From: Planctomyces sp. SH-PL14
GTDB lineage: Bacteria; Planctomycetota; Planctomycetia; Planctomycetales; Planctomycetaceae
DNA: 64,000 bases
Assembly (NCBI RefSeq): GCF_001610835.1
Contig: NZ_CP011270.1
Coordinates: forward strand, 4,978,001 to 5,042,000
Direction: 5' to 3'
Part shown: in pieces, positions 37,590 through 46,911 of the stretch
Layout: the number at the start of each line of letters is the position of its first letter
How positions within the stretch are numbered: position 1 is the first letter of the stretch
Program-made: the position numbers and the translations under genes
Notes under the pieces: model-generated
Told to the model about the DNA's origin: nothing
The model's database searches: none
What the model saw: only the letters and a program-made list of their open reading frames with translations

Positions 37590-38525
37590 CTACTTCTTCA
37601 GCCCGACCGGTTTGCCGTCGAGCTTCCACTCCGGCTTGAGCGGCACGCCGAGGTGTGTCAGCGCGGTGGCGACGATGTCGACCTGGCCGGTCGGGTCGGT
37701 CGATTCCCCACGGGCAGCGTCCGGTCCGCTGACGATCAGGAACGTCTGCGTGATCTCCTCGAACTCGTGCCCGCCGCCATGGTTCAGCCCCCGGCCGCCG
37801 TGGTCGGTTCCGACGATCACGAGCCAGTCCTCGTCGGCGAAGGTCTTGCGGGACTGGATCGCCGCCACCGCCTCGCCGACGTGTCCGTCCATCCGTTCGA
37901 TCGCCGCGATGTACTCGGGGACGCTGGGGTGGAAGCCGTGCTTGTGGCCGGTTTCGTCGACCTGACCCAGGTACAGAACGACCGCCGTCGGGTCTTCCTT
38001 GCGGAGGTATTCGACGCACGCCTGAGTCGATTCGACGTCCGCTTCGACCCAGTCCCCCTTGTCGTCGAGGAGAAAGTCCCGGGAGACATCCGCTCCGGCG
38101 ACGATCCGCTGGTGGATCGGGTCCCAGCTGCTGAAGTTGGCGGTCCTGGCTTCCGGACGGGCCTCTTTGAGGCGAACGAAGAAGCAGGGGAACTCGTCGT
38201 AGTGCGATCCCTGGAACTTGTTGTCCATCACGCCGTGCTTGTCCGGCCAGACGCCGGTGTAGATGTTCGACCAGCCGGGGCCGCTCACGGTGTCGGGCTT
38301 GGTCTTGCGGCCGGCATCGAGGATCCGGGTCCCGCGGAAGAGGGTGCCGTTCTCGACCAGGCGGTCGAGGTTGGGGGTCTTGGCCTTTTCGACGGCGTCG
38401 AGGCGGGTGCCGTCGGTGCCGATGATCAGGACCTTCCGGCGGGGGGCGGCTCCTTCGGCCTCCGGTGTCAGGGCGAGGAGCGGCCAGGCGAGGACGAGCA
38501 GCAGCGGGGCGAGCGATCGACGCAT
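37590..38525 (-). CDS. Secreted alkaline-phosphatase-superfamily phosphodiesterase/pyrophosphatase
   Basis: The frame is open to 38633; ATG 38525 (MRRSLAPLLLVLAWPLLALT) starts a clean signal peptide. The mature part has the superfamily layout: KVLIIGTDGTRLDAV with metal-binding Asp and catalytic Thr, a KTPNLDRLVENGTLFRG region, GPGWSNIYTGVWPDKHGV, VDETGHKHGF for further metal ligands, and TDHGGRG near the C-terminus. Relatives hydrolyse nucleotide or phosphate diester bonds with two metal ions outside the cytoplasm. The exact substrate is unknown. The product is 311 residues, short for the family but with all motif blocks present. Confidence 0.85.
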   Translation of the reverse strand: MRRSLAPLLLVLAWPLLALTPEAEGAAPRRKVLIIGTDGTRLDAVEKAKTPNLDRLVENGTLFRGTRILDAGRKTKPDTVSGPGWSNIYTGVWPDKHGVMDNKFQGSHYDEFPCFFVRLKEARPEARTANFSSWDPIHQRIVAGADVSRDFLLDDKGDWVEADVESTQACVEYLRKEDPTAVVLYLGQVDETGHKHGFHPSVPEYIAAIERMDGHVGEAVAAIQSRKTFADEDWLVIVGTDHGGRGLNHGGGHEFEEITQTFLIVSGPDAARGESTDPTGQVDIVATALTHLGVPLKPEWKLDGKPVGLKK

Positions 38526-38756
38526 GGGGTTGGCACCAGGGGAACGGGGCACTGGGTCTGGGCAAGGGGAGCGGGACCGTCGCCATTGGAGCGGCGGTGC
38601 GATGGGGCAGCAGAACAGCCGGTGGGAAGACAATCAAGCGGGGCGGCGACTGGCTTCCAGGCTGCGATTCCGGGGGGCAGGGAGGGGCTGTGGTTTGGCG
38701 CGGATTTCGCTGTGACGACTGCTGGCCCGTTTTGGCAGCGGGAAGAGAGCGCTCTC

Positions 38757-39212
38757 ATGAAAGACCATGTCGAAGACCACTCCGGATCCGCTTGTCACAG
38801 GGCGAATGGTCATCACAAGTCGTGGTTCGGCCGTGTTGCGCAGCGGACGGCGGTGTATGCCGGGCGTCCGGCGGCGTTTCTTGCGGCGGTGCTGACGATT
38901 GTGGCTTGGATCGCGTCGGGGCCGCTGTTTGGATTCAGCGATACGTGGCAGCTGGTGATCAACACCGGGACGACGATCGTCACGTTCCTGATGGTGTTCC
39001 TGATTCAGAACAGTCAGAACCGGGAGACGGTGGCGTTGCACCTGAAGATGGATGAGATCCTGCGGGTGACCAAGACGGCTCAGAACCGGTTCATGGATCT
39101 GGAGGATCTGGACGATGCGGAGTTGGAGGAGATCCGCGAGCACTACCGGCACTTGGCGGAGAAGGCCCGGACGCTGCGGGAGGAGAAGCGAGCGGCCAAG
39201 CATCCGTCGTAG
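38757..39212 (+). CDS. Low-affinity iron permease family protein
   Basis: ATG 38757 (MKDHVEDHSGSACHRANGHH) begins a His-rich cytoplasmic N-terminus. Two membrane helices follow (PAAFLAAVLTIVAWIASGPL, then LVINTGTTIVTFLMVFLIQN) and the family phrase QNSQNRETVALHLKMDEIL. The remaining C-terminus is a charged helix. This is the pattern of the iron-permease family named after the yeast low-affinity Fe(II) transporter, although bacterial members are only half its size and their transport function is unproven. The His-rich N-terminus could bind metal. Confidence 0.85.
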   Translation: MKDHVEDHSGSACHRANGHHKSWFGRVAQRTAVYAGRPAAFLAAVLTIVAWIASGPLFGFSDTWQLVINTGTTIVTFLMVFLIQNSQNRETVALHLKMDEILRVTKTAQNRFMDLEDLDDAELEEIREHYRHLAEKARTLREEKRAAKHPS

Positions 39213-39213
39213 C

Positions 39214-39625
39214 TCGAACACCGTTCTTGCCGGCGCAGTGCTGATAGCTCAAACCCAACGTGCGACGGCAGCCGGGGTCAAGGGGGCGACCCCTTGCCGC
39301 CGGAGGCGCTTCCATGAGGAACCGTGGTAAGTGACGGGCGACCGCTTTGTGGGATCAGCTATGAGGACTCACCGCCGAACACAATCCCCGCCGGTTGGTG
39401 CGGAGGCATCCGGCACGTCGTCCGCGGTTGGGCACTCGCTCCTTCAGAAAGATCGAGACGAGACGGGCCTCCGGCGGGCAAAGGGGATTCTCCCCTCTGC
39501 ACTCCCTGACCAGGGTGCCCCTGGACCCGGATAGGGACAAGTGATTCTGCGTTGCGCCGCTCTACCTTCCGCCTTCAGCCTGAACCCCTTCCGCCTCCCC
39601 CACCAGGGTCCCCCTGGACCCGGTT
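39214..39625 (+). repeat. R1 repeat, copy I (with T tract and duplicated tail)
   Basis: Forward copy starting 2 bases after the iron-permease stop (CGAACACCGTTCTTGCCGGC). The right hairpin has loop ATTCTC. The segment GGACAAGTGATTCTGCG leads into a full T tract (39560-39595). A partial second right end (CCCCCACCAGGGTCCCCCTG) follows and ends near the DoxX stop codon. The copy therefore fills the whole space between two convergent genes. Confidence 0.87.
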
Positions 39626-39629
39626 GAAA

Positions 39630-40085
39630 TCAGCCGCGCTTTCTCAGGAAGTAGTCCAGGCTGAAGCGGCCGCCCCCCGCCAGCATGAACAGCACGAAGA
39701 CAAACAGGTAAAGCATCGCCATCTCCCGCGATCGGGCCCCCGGCGCGGCAAAGAACGGATCGTTCTTGTGGGCCACAAACGCGGCGACACACATCGTTCC
39801 GGCAAGCGCCGTCGCAGCCGGCCGGGTCACGATTCCAATCGCCAGGAAGATCGCGCCAAAGAACTCGACAATCCCCGCCGTCGCCGACATCACCCCCGGC
39901 ATCGGCAGCCCCAGATCCTGCAGGTACCCGGTCATCCCCGAAAGGTTCTTGAACTTCCCCAGACCGTGCGCCACCGCCATATAGCTGCCGAACCCGACAC
40001 GGACGATGAGGAGCCCGATGTCGGTCACCAGCGTCCCCCCGCCACCCCCGACCGCCAGACTCCGAAGAACACTTCCTGCGCTCAT
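39630..40085 (-). CDS. DoxX-family membrane protein
   Basis: The 151-residue product has four membrane helices: IGLLIVRVGFGSYMAVAHGL, TAGIVEFFGAIFLAIGIVT, TALAGTMCVAAFVAH and AMLYLFVFVLFMLAGGG. The pattern around HGLGKFKNLSGM and the GRFSLDYFL end are typical of the DoxX/SURF4-like family. Members are linked to oxidative stress or membrane redox processes, but a molecular reaction is not established. It has no operon partner: an R1 copy lies downstream and a DUF1559 gene is divergent upstream. Confidence 0.85.
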   Translation of the reverse strand: MSAGSVLRSLAVGGGGGTLVTDIGLLIVRVGFGSYMAVAHGLGKFKNLSGMTGYLQDLGLPMPGVMSATAGIVEFFGAIFLAIGIVTRPAATALAGTMCVAAFVAHKNDPFFAAPGARSREMAMLYLFVFVLFMLAGGGRFSLDYFLRKRG

Positions 40086-40350
40086 AATTGGCTCCCTAAC
40101 TTAAGATTGCATATCAGCCGGATAGGCTACTGTTCGGGTAGGAGTTCACCAACCGGACTTCGCTGAGCACCCCGTTCCGTCATCCGGCATTCAGGTGGGT
40201 CGCCACTCGTTCGGGATCGCAAATTACAACGGTCGGCTGCGAGACGATTTCGCTGGTGAACGTGTTGCCGCGATACCAACCGGCGGGTACGCTGACGGGT
40301 CCCTTCTTTTCGTTCGCTCTTCCCAGTTTCGTCTGGATTGGAAATCTTCC

Positions 40351-41304
40351 ATGTCGCGTACCCGTCTGCGCCCCGGGTTCACCCTGATCGAACTGCTGGT
40401 CGTCATTGCCATTATCGCCGTTCTGGTGGCCATCCTGCTGCCCGCCGTGCAGCAGGCCCGCGAAGCGGCCCGCCGGAGCCAGTGCGGGAACAATCTCAAG
40501 CAGCTCGGGATCGCGGTTAACAGCTACTACGAAACCCATTCCCGTTTTCCCCCCTACGGCGTGCGCGGCGGAGGAGGAAATCAGGACCAGGATCGTTGCT
40601 GGAGCTGGGCCTCCATGATCCTGCCCCAGCTCGATCAGGGAGCGCTTTTTAACAAGCTGCAGGTTGGGCAGACGAATCTGATTCCCGCCACGATGTCGAA
40701 CGTCAACGACTACTCGACGGCCACGGAGGGGACGCCGGAAAAGCTGCTGCAGACGCGTCTGGCCGTTTACCTGTGTCCCAGCGCCAACGGGGATCCGGTC
40801 AACAAGTATCAGAAGAACGCCGGCACCATGATGTACGGCTTCAACAACCAGATCACGCAGACGCAAACGTCGAACATTTTTCCCTCCCTCAGGTTGTCCG
40901 ATGTCGTCGACGGAGCCTCGAACACATTGCTCATCGGGGAGAAGGCGCTGATGTCCCAACCCTTCCCGTCCATCGGCGCCGCGTGGGGAGTGGGACGGTA
41001 CTGCGGAGCGAGGCTCGGGATCGTTGCGGCTCAGTGCCCGATGAACACCCCTTTTGACGGAACGCATGACGCGGCGACGAACTGCTTCATCGAGCTCGAT
41101 CCCGCAGGGCTCGTCAGCCGGGCTTCGCTCTCCAGCCCGCATCCGGGCGGTGCGCACATGCTCCTCTGCGATGGCGCGGTCCGGTTCGTCAGCGAAGACA
41201 TCGACGCGAATCCGTTGACTGGCAGTACTAATGGTCCCGGTGGCGACTACACCTACCAGAACCTCTTCAATCTCAACGACAAGAACTCGCTGGACCCGTT
41301 CTGA
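40351..41304 (+). CDS. DUF1559 pseudopilin-like protein, module 1
   Basis: The frame is open from 40195; ATG 40351 ([20 protein letters not shown]) gives the expected type IV pilin-like N-terminus with cleavage after Gly and methylatable Phe. The helix continues with [17 protein letters not shown]. The C-terminus has the family H-x9-DG motif (HPGGAHMLLCDGAVRFV). DUF1559 proteins are hugely expanded in planctomycetes and are thought to be surface or pseudopilin components processed by prepilin peptidase; their role is not proven. It is followed by a lipoprotein gene 153 bases away, and the pair recurs immediately downstream. Confidence 0.92.
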   Translation: MSRTRLRPGFTLIELLVVIAIIAVLVAILLPAVQQAREAARRSQCGNNLKQLGIAVNSYYETHSRFPPYGVRGGGGNQDQDRCWSWASMILPQLDQGALFNKLQVGQTNLIPATMSNVNDYSTATEGTPEKLLQTRLAVYLCPSANGDPVNKYQKNAGTMMYGFNNQITQTQTSNIFPSLRLSDVVDGASNTLLIGEKALMSQPFPSIGAAWGVGRYCGARLGIVAAQCPMNTPFDGTHDAATNCFIELDPAGLVSRASLSSPHPGGAHMLLCDGAVRFVSEDIDANPLTGSTNGPGGDYTYQNLFNLNDKNSLDPF

Positions 41305-41457
41305 TCTCGCTTCATTCGAAACCCCAGGGGCTGACCTGCAGAGCAGATGAAGAGATCTCTTCCCTGAGCATTTGCCTGTTAGTCGTGTTCCCTCGGATCA
41401 CGTATATCTAGTACCGGGACATCGGCTCCCCTCCTTTCGCTCGCAGGACGGCTGTCT

Positions 41458-41973
41458 GTGTTTTCTTTCCGAGTTCCATTGCTCGCTCTCTCGGCGTGCG
41501 CCCTCCTGACAGGGTGCGGAGGGGGCGATCGTCCATCGCTGGTCACTGTGACGGGCAAGGTGCTGATTGACGGCAAGCCGCTGGAAGGGGCGAGCGTCTT
41601 CCTGAAGCGGATTGACGCATCCGATTCGAAACACCGCCGCCCCTCGCGGGCGATCACGAATGCACAAGGGGAGTTCTCGCCCAAAACCTACGGTGACGCC
41701 GAAGGTTTGCCGGTCGGAAAGTACAAGGTTGGGGTTGTAAAGACGGAGTACGCCGAGAAGCTCCCCGAGAACTTCAACGCCGAGAACCCGGCTACCACTC
41801 CGGTCAAAATGCGGTGGCTCGTTCCCAAGCCGTACAACGATCCCGAGACCTCCGGTCTGACGGTCGAGATCACCTCGTCGGGAATGACTCCTCCCGCGAT
41901 CCAGCTCGATACGGGCGGTGCGGCACCGATTGTGGAATCGACCGCCGCCAAGCGTGCCGCCAACGAACCCTGA
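41458..41973 (+). CDS. Small lipoprotein with carboxypeptidase-regulatory-like fold, module 1
   Basis: The start is GTG 41458 with AGGA about 8-10 bases upstream. The product begins MFSFRVPLLALSACALLTGC, a clear lipoprotein signal with acyl Cys at residue 20. The mature part has VTVTGKVLIDGKPLEGASVF, the start of a beta-sandwich as in carboxypeptidase regulatory-like domains. It is probably anchored in a membrane, facing the periplasm. Lipoproteins of this kind very often follow DUF1559 genes in planctomycetes and may act with them. Confidence 0.82.
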   Translation: MFSFRVPLLALSACALLTGCGGGDRPSLVTVTGKVLIDGKPLEGASVFLKRIDASDSKHRRPSRAITNAQGEFSPKTYGDAEGLPVGKYKVGVVKTEYAEKLPENFNAENPATTPVKMRWLVPKPYNDPETSGLTVEITSSGMTPPAIQLDTGGAAPIVESTAAKRAANEP

Positions 41974-42074
41974 TTGCCTGACCCGTCCTGTTTCCTTCAC
42001 CTCCTTTTTGATTCGCCGGTTGCGCGCTGCCCGCCGGCAAGTTCAGTTACCACCGACCCCCGCCAGGTGTCCCA

Positions 42075-43007
42075 ATGTCTCGTCCGTTTGCCAAACGCGG
42101 CTTCACGCTGATTGAGCTGCTCGTCGTCATCGCCATCATCGCCGTGCTGGTCGCCATCCTGCTGCCCGCCGTGCAGCAGGCCCGGGAGGCGGCCCGCGCC
42201 TCGAACTGCCGGAACAACATGAAGCAGTTCGGCATAGCGATGCACGCCTACGCTGAGACCCACAGTGTGCTCCCCATGAGCGCGATGGGCCTCAACAACT
42301 CGGCGACGAACCCGGTGAACAACCTGTCGTTCCACGTCATGCTGCTCCCCTACATGGATCAGGCGACGCTCTACAACCAGTTCAACTTCAGCGCCCACTA
42401 CGACACCGCCCCGAACCTGGCCCTCAAGGACAAATCCGCTCCCTACTTCAACTGCCCGAGTGCCAAGACGGTGGACTTCGTCGAGTCAGGAACGACTCGG
42501 GCCACGGTCCACTACTACGGCGTCGCGGGATCCAAGGGCAACAAGCCCGCTCCGTTGACCGGCACGTTCACCGTCGGCGGGAACACCGCGACGGACCATG
42601 GCGGGCTGTCGACGCACGGTCTGCTGACTCGCAACAAGTGCTTCCGTCTCGCCGATGCGACCGACGGCTTGACGAATACGCTGCTCATGGGCGAGATCTC
42701 CGCTGAGAACATCTCCGGCTGGAACTCGTCCTATCGTGCCTGGACGCAGGGCTGCAGCAACGCCAACGGCGATGCCGCCCACTACGCCAGCAAGAACGTG
42801 AGCAAGTTCATCGCCAAGACTTCCGGTTACAATGGAGGAACCGCGGCCAGGCTGTTCAACGACGTCTCGTTCAGCAGCATGCACACCGCCGGGGCTCACT
42901 TCTGCCTGGGCGACGGGTCCGTGCGGTTCATGGCGGACACGATCGACTTCAACGTCCTGCTGTTGGCAGCCTCGAAGGACGACGGCGTCAACATCCCGCT
43001 GGACTAG
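42075..43007 (+). CDS. DUF1559 pseudopilin-like protein, module 2
   Basis: ATG 42075 begins [20 protein letters not shown], nearly identical at DNA and protein level to the module 1 protein through [13 protein letters not shown]. The C-terminus has [20 protein letters not shown], the H-x9-DG motif. The middle differs strongly from the first copy, so the duplication is old or the genes were recruited separately. It has 310 residues and would be secreted and processed like a prepilin. It is followed after 91 bases by another lipoprotein gene. Confidence 0.92.
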   Translation: MSRPFAKRGFTLIELLVVIAIIAVLVAILLPAVQQAREAARASNCRNNMKQFGIAMHAYAETHSVLPMSAMGLNNSATNPVNNLSFHVMLLPYMDQATLYNQFNFSAHYDTAPNLALKDKSAPYFNCPSAKTVDFVESGTTRATVHYYGVAGSKGNKPAPLTGTFTVGGNTATDHGGLSTHGLLTRNKCFRLADATDGLTNTLLMGEISAENISGWNSSYRAWTQGCSNANGDAAHYASKNVSKFIAKTSGYNGGTAARLFNDVSFSSMHTAGAHFCLGDGSVRFMADTIDFNVLLLAASKDDGVNIPLD

Positions 43008-43021
43008 TCTGACGGGCTCAC

Positions 43022-43054
43022 CGCGCCGGGCGGACTCTGGTCCCGTCCGGCGCG
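43022..43054 (+). terminator. Hairpin after DUF1559 module 2
   Basis: Arms CGCGCCGG and CCGGCGCG enclose a further GGAC/GTCC pair. No T-run follows. It could attenuate transcription between the pseudopilin gene and the lipoprotein gene. Confidence 0.3.
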
Positions 43055-43098
43055 TCGCTTCGAATCTCGCGCCTCTTTCTCTTCGGGTCGGCAATCTC

Positions 43099-43557
43099 AT
43101 GTCTTTCAATCGCACCGGACTCGCGATGCTTTTGCTGCTGGTCACGGCCGTGGGCTGCGGCGGGGCGACCTCGGAGCGGACCAACGTCAAGGGCAAGGTC
43201 ACGATCGGCGGCAAGCCGGTGGTTTACGGCACGATCGACTTCTCGCCGGATTCCAGCAAGGGGCACAAGGGACCGGCCGGTACCGCAGAGATCGTCGACG
43301 GTGCTTACGACACCGCGGCGAGCGGGGGCGGGATCTTTCCGGGACCGCACATCGTCGTCGTGACGGGATTCGACGCGCGACCCTCTTCGAACACCAACGA
43401 GACGGTTGCCTCCACGGTCAAGCCTCTGTTCACCGGCTACCGGGTGGCGACCGACATTTCGTCGGGGACCTATGACCTCGATGTCAGTGGAGACGCGGCT
43501 GGGAAGGACTTCAGTCAACCGTCCGGCGGCCAGACGCGGCGCGGTAATGATCCCTGA
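43099..43557 (+). CDS. Small lipoprotein, module 2
   Basis: ATG 43099 (the frame is open upstream into the previous gene) begins MSFNRTGLAMLLLLVTAVGC, a lipoprotein signal with acyl Cys at residue 20. The mature part begins GGATSERTNVKGKVTIGGKP, again a short beta-sandwich start like that of the module 1 lipoprotein, and ends in a polar tail. It has 152 residues. Its position after a DUF1559 gene repeats the arrangement just upstream. Confidence 0.8.
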   Translation: MSFNRTGLAMLLLLVTAVGCGGATSERTNVKGKVTIGGKPVVYGTIDFSPDSSKGHKGPAGTAEIVDGAYDTAASGGGIFPGPHIVVVTGFDARPSSNTNETVASTVKPLFTGYRVATDISSGTYDLDVSGDAAGKDFSQPSGGQTRRGNDP

Positions 43558-43709
43558 CCTGACCGGGTCGGGGTGTGTCGATCGGAGGAGCGGGCGCGAG
43601 GGTTGCGTGGTCCTGCCCGATTCCAGTGTTGTCACAGCAGGCTGCTGCTTCGTCCGGGCCTCGGGTACAATGCCAGCGAACTCGACTGCGGTGGCAAGCT
43701 TCTTCCCCC

Positions 43710-45416
43710 ATGACCGTTTCTGAACGAGACGCTTCCTGGCCTTTCGAGCATCCGCTCGCCGCGGAGAATGCCGAGCTTCGGCAGCAGCTCGCGGACGTGA
43801 CCGAGCGGCTGGAGGAGGCCGAGGAGGCGCTCCGCAGCCAGAGGGATGACGGGGTCGATGCGTTCGTCGTCGGAGGTCAGGCGGACTCGCGGGTCTTCAC
43901 GCTTCCGGCGGCCGACAGCTATTACCTGCAGCTCGCCCAGGAGGTCGCCAATGCCGGCACCTGGGACTGGGACCTGGCCACCTCCCGGCTCACGATCTCC
44001 GAGGGGATGAGGGACCTGCTGCGGGTCGCCTATGACCATCCGGTCGATCTGGCGGCGCTCCGCGAAGCGGTCCATCCGGACGACCGGGCGCGCGTCGAGC
44101 GGCATGCGGAGGACTTTCTTCGCGACCGCCGGGGGGACCACTACGACGAGTTCCGCATCCGCCGCAGCGACGGCGCCGTCCGGTGGGTCGCCTGCAAGGC
44201 GCGGCGGCTGATGGCGCTCGATCCCGGGTCGGACCGGATCATCGGGATCAACATCGACATCACCGAGGCCCGGGCCCTGCAGGACGCCCTGCGGGAGACG
44301 GACCGCAAGAAGGACGAGTTCCTGGCGATGCTGGGGCATGAGCTCCGCAACCCGCTCTCGCCGCTGACCACCGCGGCCGAGCTGCTCCGGATGGAGGCGG
44401 ACAATCCCGCCGGCGTCCGGGAGCTGGCCGAGATGGTGGCCCGGCAGACGGAGCAGCTCGGGCGGCTGATCGACGATCTCCTGGACGTCTCGCGTGTGAC
44501 GCGGGGGCTGTTTCAGCTCAAGCGGGAGACGATCGATCTTCGCGAAGTCCTGCAGGCGGCCATCGACACGAGCCGCGCGGCGATCGAAGGGAACCGCCAC
44601 GCGTTCACCACGCGGATTTCGGCGGATCCGGTTCTCGTTTCAGGGGACCGGATCCGGCTGACGCAGGTGGTGGGGAACCTGCTCATCAACGCGGCCAAGT
44701 ACACGCCCGCCGGCGGGGCGATCGCTCTCGAGCTGACCGTGGAGGAGCGGCAGGCGGTCGTCCGCATCCGGGACAACGGGGTGGGGATTCCGCCGGAGAT
44801 GCTGCAGAAGATCTTTGGCCTGTTCATGCAGGTCGACAGTTCCAACACGCGGTCCCAGGGGGGGCTGGGGGTGGGGCTGGCGCTGGTCCGGACCCTGGTC
44901 GAGCTGCACGATGGGCGGGCGCTGGCGGAGAGTCCGGGGGTCGGGCACGGGAGCGTGTTCACCATCCGGCTGCCGGTGGCGGAGGCTCCGGGGTCGTCCG
45001 CCGTCGTTCCCCGCGCGCCGCGCAATCTTCCTTCGCGGCGGATCCTGGTCGTCGACGACAACGAGTCTGCCGCGTATCTGCTGGGCCGTCTCCTTGGCAA
45101 GCTGGGGCAGGAGGTCCGGACGGCGAACTCAGCGGAGGCGGCGCTTGAGGCGCTCGACCAGTTCGCGCCGGAGATCGTGATCTCCGACATCGCGATGCCG
45201 GGCGTTTCCGGTTACGACCTGGCCCGCCGGATCCGGAACCTGAAGCTGCCGCAGCAGCCAGTTTTGTGTGCTCTGACCGGTTATGGTCAGCCGAACGATC
45301 GCGAGGCGGCGATGTCGGCTGGTTTTGACCAGCATTTGACGAAGCCGGCGGGGCTACCGGCGCTGAGGGCGCTGCTGCAGTCGATCGACCTGGAAGAAGA
45401 GGGCTCGGCTGGATGA
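43710..45416 (+). CDS. Hybrid sensor histidine kinase (PAS, HisKA, HATPase, receiver)
   Basis: The frame is open from 43575; ATG 43710 (MTVSERDASWPFEHPLAAEN) starts a coiled coil. A PAS domain spans about residues 75-190 (GTWDWDLATSRLTISEGM through IGINIDITEARAL). The histidine kinase core has H210 in GHELRNPLSPL, N-box NLLINAAKYTP and DNGVGIP. The C-terminal receiver has VVDDNE and phospho-acceptor D493 in VISDIAMPG. No membrane helix is visible, so it senses in the cytoplasm. It has no adjacent response regulator, but a separate Hpt protein lies 3.4 kb away and could complete a phosphorelay. Confidence 0.92.
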   Translation: MTVSERDASWPFEHPLAAENAELRQQLADVTERLEEAEEALRSQRDDGVDAFVVGGQADSRVFTLPAADSYYLQLAQEVANAGTWDWDLATSRLTISEGMRDLLRVAYDHPVDLAALREAVHPDDRARVERHAEDFLRDRRGDHYDEFRIRRSDGAVRWVACKARRLMALDPGSDRIIGINIDITEARALQDALRETDRKKDEFLAMLGHELRNPLSPLTTAAELLRMEADNPAGVRELAEMVARQTEQLGRLIDDLLDVSRVTRGLFQLKRETIDLREVLQAAIDTSRAAIEGNRHAFTTRISADPVLVSGDRIRLTQVVGNLLINAAKYTPAGGAIALELTVEERQAVVRIRDNGVGIPPEMLQKIFGLFMQVDSSNTRSQGGLGVGLALVRTLVELHDGRALAESPGVGHGSVFTIRLPVAEAPGSSAVVPRAPRNLPSRRILVVDDNESAAYLLGRLLGKLGQEVRTANSAEAALEALDQFAPEIVISDIAMPGVSGYDLARRIRNLKLPQQPVLCALTGYGQPNDREAAMSAGFDQHLTKPAGLPALRALLQSIDLEEEGSAG

Positions 45417-45418
45417 CG

Positions 45419-45752
45419 TGCTTGCCGGCACGGCTATGCCAGCTCAAACCCGACGTGCGACGGCGGCCTGGGGTCAAGGGGGCCACGCCCCCTTGCCGCC
45501 GGAGGCATTTTCGTTGCGGAACCGTGGGACACAGCGGACGTCCCCTTTGTGGTACCAGCGTTGAGGACTCCTTCAATCCTCACCGCTGGCTTTGCAATCC
45601 CCGCGAGTTGATGTGGGGGGCATCCGGCACGTTGTCCGCGTTTGGACACGCACTCCTTCAGACATCTCCCGACGGCCAGGCCTCCGGCGGGCAAGAGGGC
45701 GTTGCCCCCTTGCATCCCCCACCAGGGTGCCCCTGGACCCGGCTCTTGGGCC
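45419..45752 (+). repeat. R1 repeat, copy J
   Basis: Forward copy starting 2 bases after the histidine kinase stop (GTGCTTGCCGGCACGGC). Both hairpins have short loops; the right one is GCAAGAGGG, loop CGTTG, CCCCCTTGC. It lies between convergent genes and ends 19 bases before the oxidoreductase stop. Confidence 0.87.
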
Positions 45753-45770
45753 CACGCGTCGGAGTCAGGA

Positions 45771-46814
45771 TTATCCCAGATCGATCCGCCGACCCGTCCG
45801 GGCGGACTCATAAATCGCCAGGATCAGCTCCACACTCTTCCGCCCCTCACGGCCATCAACAGCAGGCTGGCCGCCCGTCTTGATTGCCGTGAGAAAATTC
45901 TCGAACTGCAGCTGGTGGCCGCGGAACGAGATCGCCTTGGGGTCCGCAGCACCCCCCGTGTTGCCGGTCTTGCGGGCGAAGTGCTCGCGGATCGAGGCGT
46001 CATCAGGCTGCGCGTCGGCGAACTCCCACATCAGAATGTCGTCCTGCTCGACGATCGCCGAACCCTGCGTCCCGTGGATCTCGGTCTTCTTGAGGAGGCC
46101 CGGCCACGCGCTCGTCGTCGCCTCCAGGGTCCCGAGAGCGCCGCTCTTGAACTTCACGATCGCGGTCCCGACGTCCTCGACTTCGATCCGGTCGTGGGCG
46201 AGAGTCGAGGTGAGGCCGCAGACCTGGGCGACATCCCCCATGAACCACAGCAGGAGGTCCACGTTGTGGATTGCCTGGTTCATGTAGGCCCCGCCGCCGT
46301 CGAGGGCCCACGTTCCGCGCCAGCCGCCGCCGTCGTAGTACTGCTGGGTCCGCCACCACTTCACGTAGGTGTCGCCGAGGGTCAGCTTGCCGAAGCGGCC
46401 GGAGACGATGGCGGACTTGAGGGCCAGGTTCGCCTCGCTGAACCGCGAGGGGAGGATGCAGCCGAGCTTCACTCCCGCTTTCTCAGCCGCCTGGATGACG
46501 CGGTCGCAGCGTTCGAGGGTGATCTCGAGCGGCTTCTCGATGAGGATGTGCTTGCCGGCCTGGATGGCGGCAAGGGCCGGTTCGAGGTGGGCACCGCTCG
46601 GGGTGCAGATCGTGATGACCTGGATCTGCGGGTCGGCGAGGAGGTCATCGAGGGAGGTGTAGGCTTTGCAGCCGGTCTCTTCGGCGAACTTCTCCGCGCG
46701 GGCGGCGGTCTGGTTGAAGCAGCCGACGAGTTTGGCGTTCGGAATCGCTTCGATCGCCTTCGCGTGGAAGTGGGCGATCATGCCGGTGCCGATGATTCCG
46801 AAGCCGTACGTCAT
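45771..46814 (-). CDS. Gfo/Idh/MocA-family oxidoreductase
   Basis: The 347-residue product has an N-terminal Rossmann fold with GIIGTGMIAHFHAKAI, followed by CTPSGAHLEPALAAIQAGKH and the conserved ILIEKPLEI with the catalytic Lys. The C-terminal domain has GGGAYMNQAIHNVDLLLWFMG, where the His is typical of the family. Members oxidise or reduce sugars, inositols or related compounds with NAD(P). The substrate cannot be predicted. There is no signal peptide, so it is cytoplasmic, and no sugar operon surrounds it. Confidence 0.92.
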   Translation of the reverse strand: MTYGFGIIGTGMIAHFHAKAIEAIPNAKLVGCFNQTAARAEKFAEETGCKAYTSLDDLLADPQIQVITICTPSGAHLEPALAAIQAGKHILIEKPLEITLERCDRVIQAAEKAGVKLGCILPSRFSEANLALKSAIVSGRFGKLTLGDTYVKWWRTQQYYDGGGWRGTWALDGGGAYMNQAIHNVDLLLWFMGDVAQVCGLTSTLAHDRIEVEDVGTAIVKFKSGALGTLEATTSAWPGLLKKTEIHGTQGSAIVEQDDILMWEFADAQPDDASIREHFARKTGNTGGAADPKAISFRGHQLQFENFLTAIKTGGQPAVDGREGRKSVELILAIYESARTGRRIDLG

Positions 46815-46911
46815 GGTGGAGGGGAAAGGTTGGAGGTGGAGGAAGTGGTCCGGGCGGCATTGTAACGAACAATGGCCGCGGCGGGCGTGTGGGGCGGGGC
46901 AGGGGCGCGCG

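Noticed and set aside
40086-40350. Extension of DUF1559 module 1 to 40195
   Set aside because: It would put 52 residues before the pilin-like leader, which must be near the N-terminus for processing.
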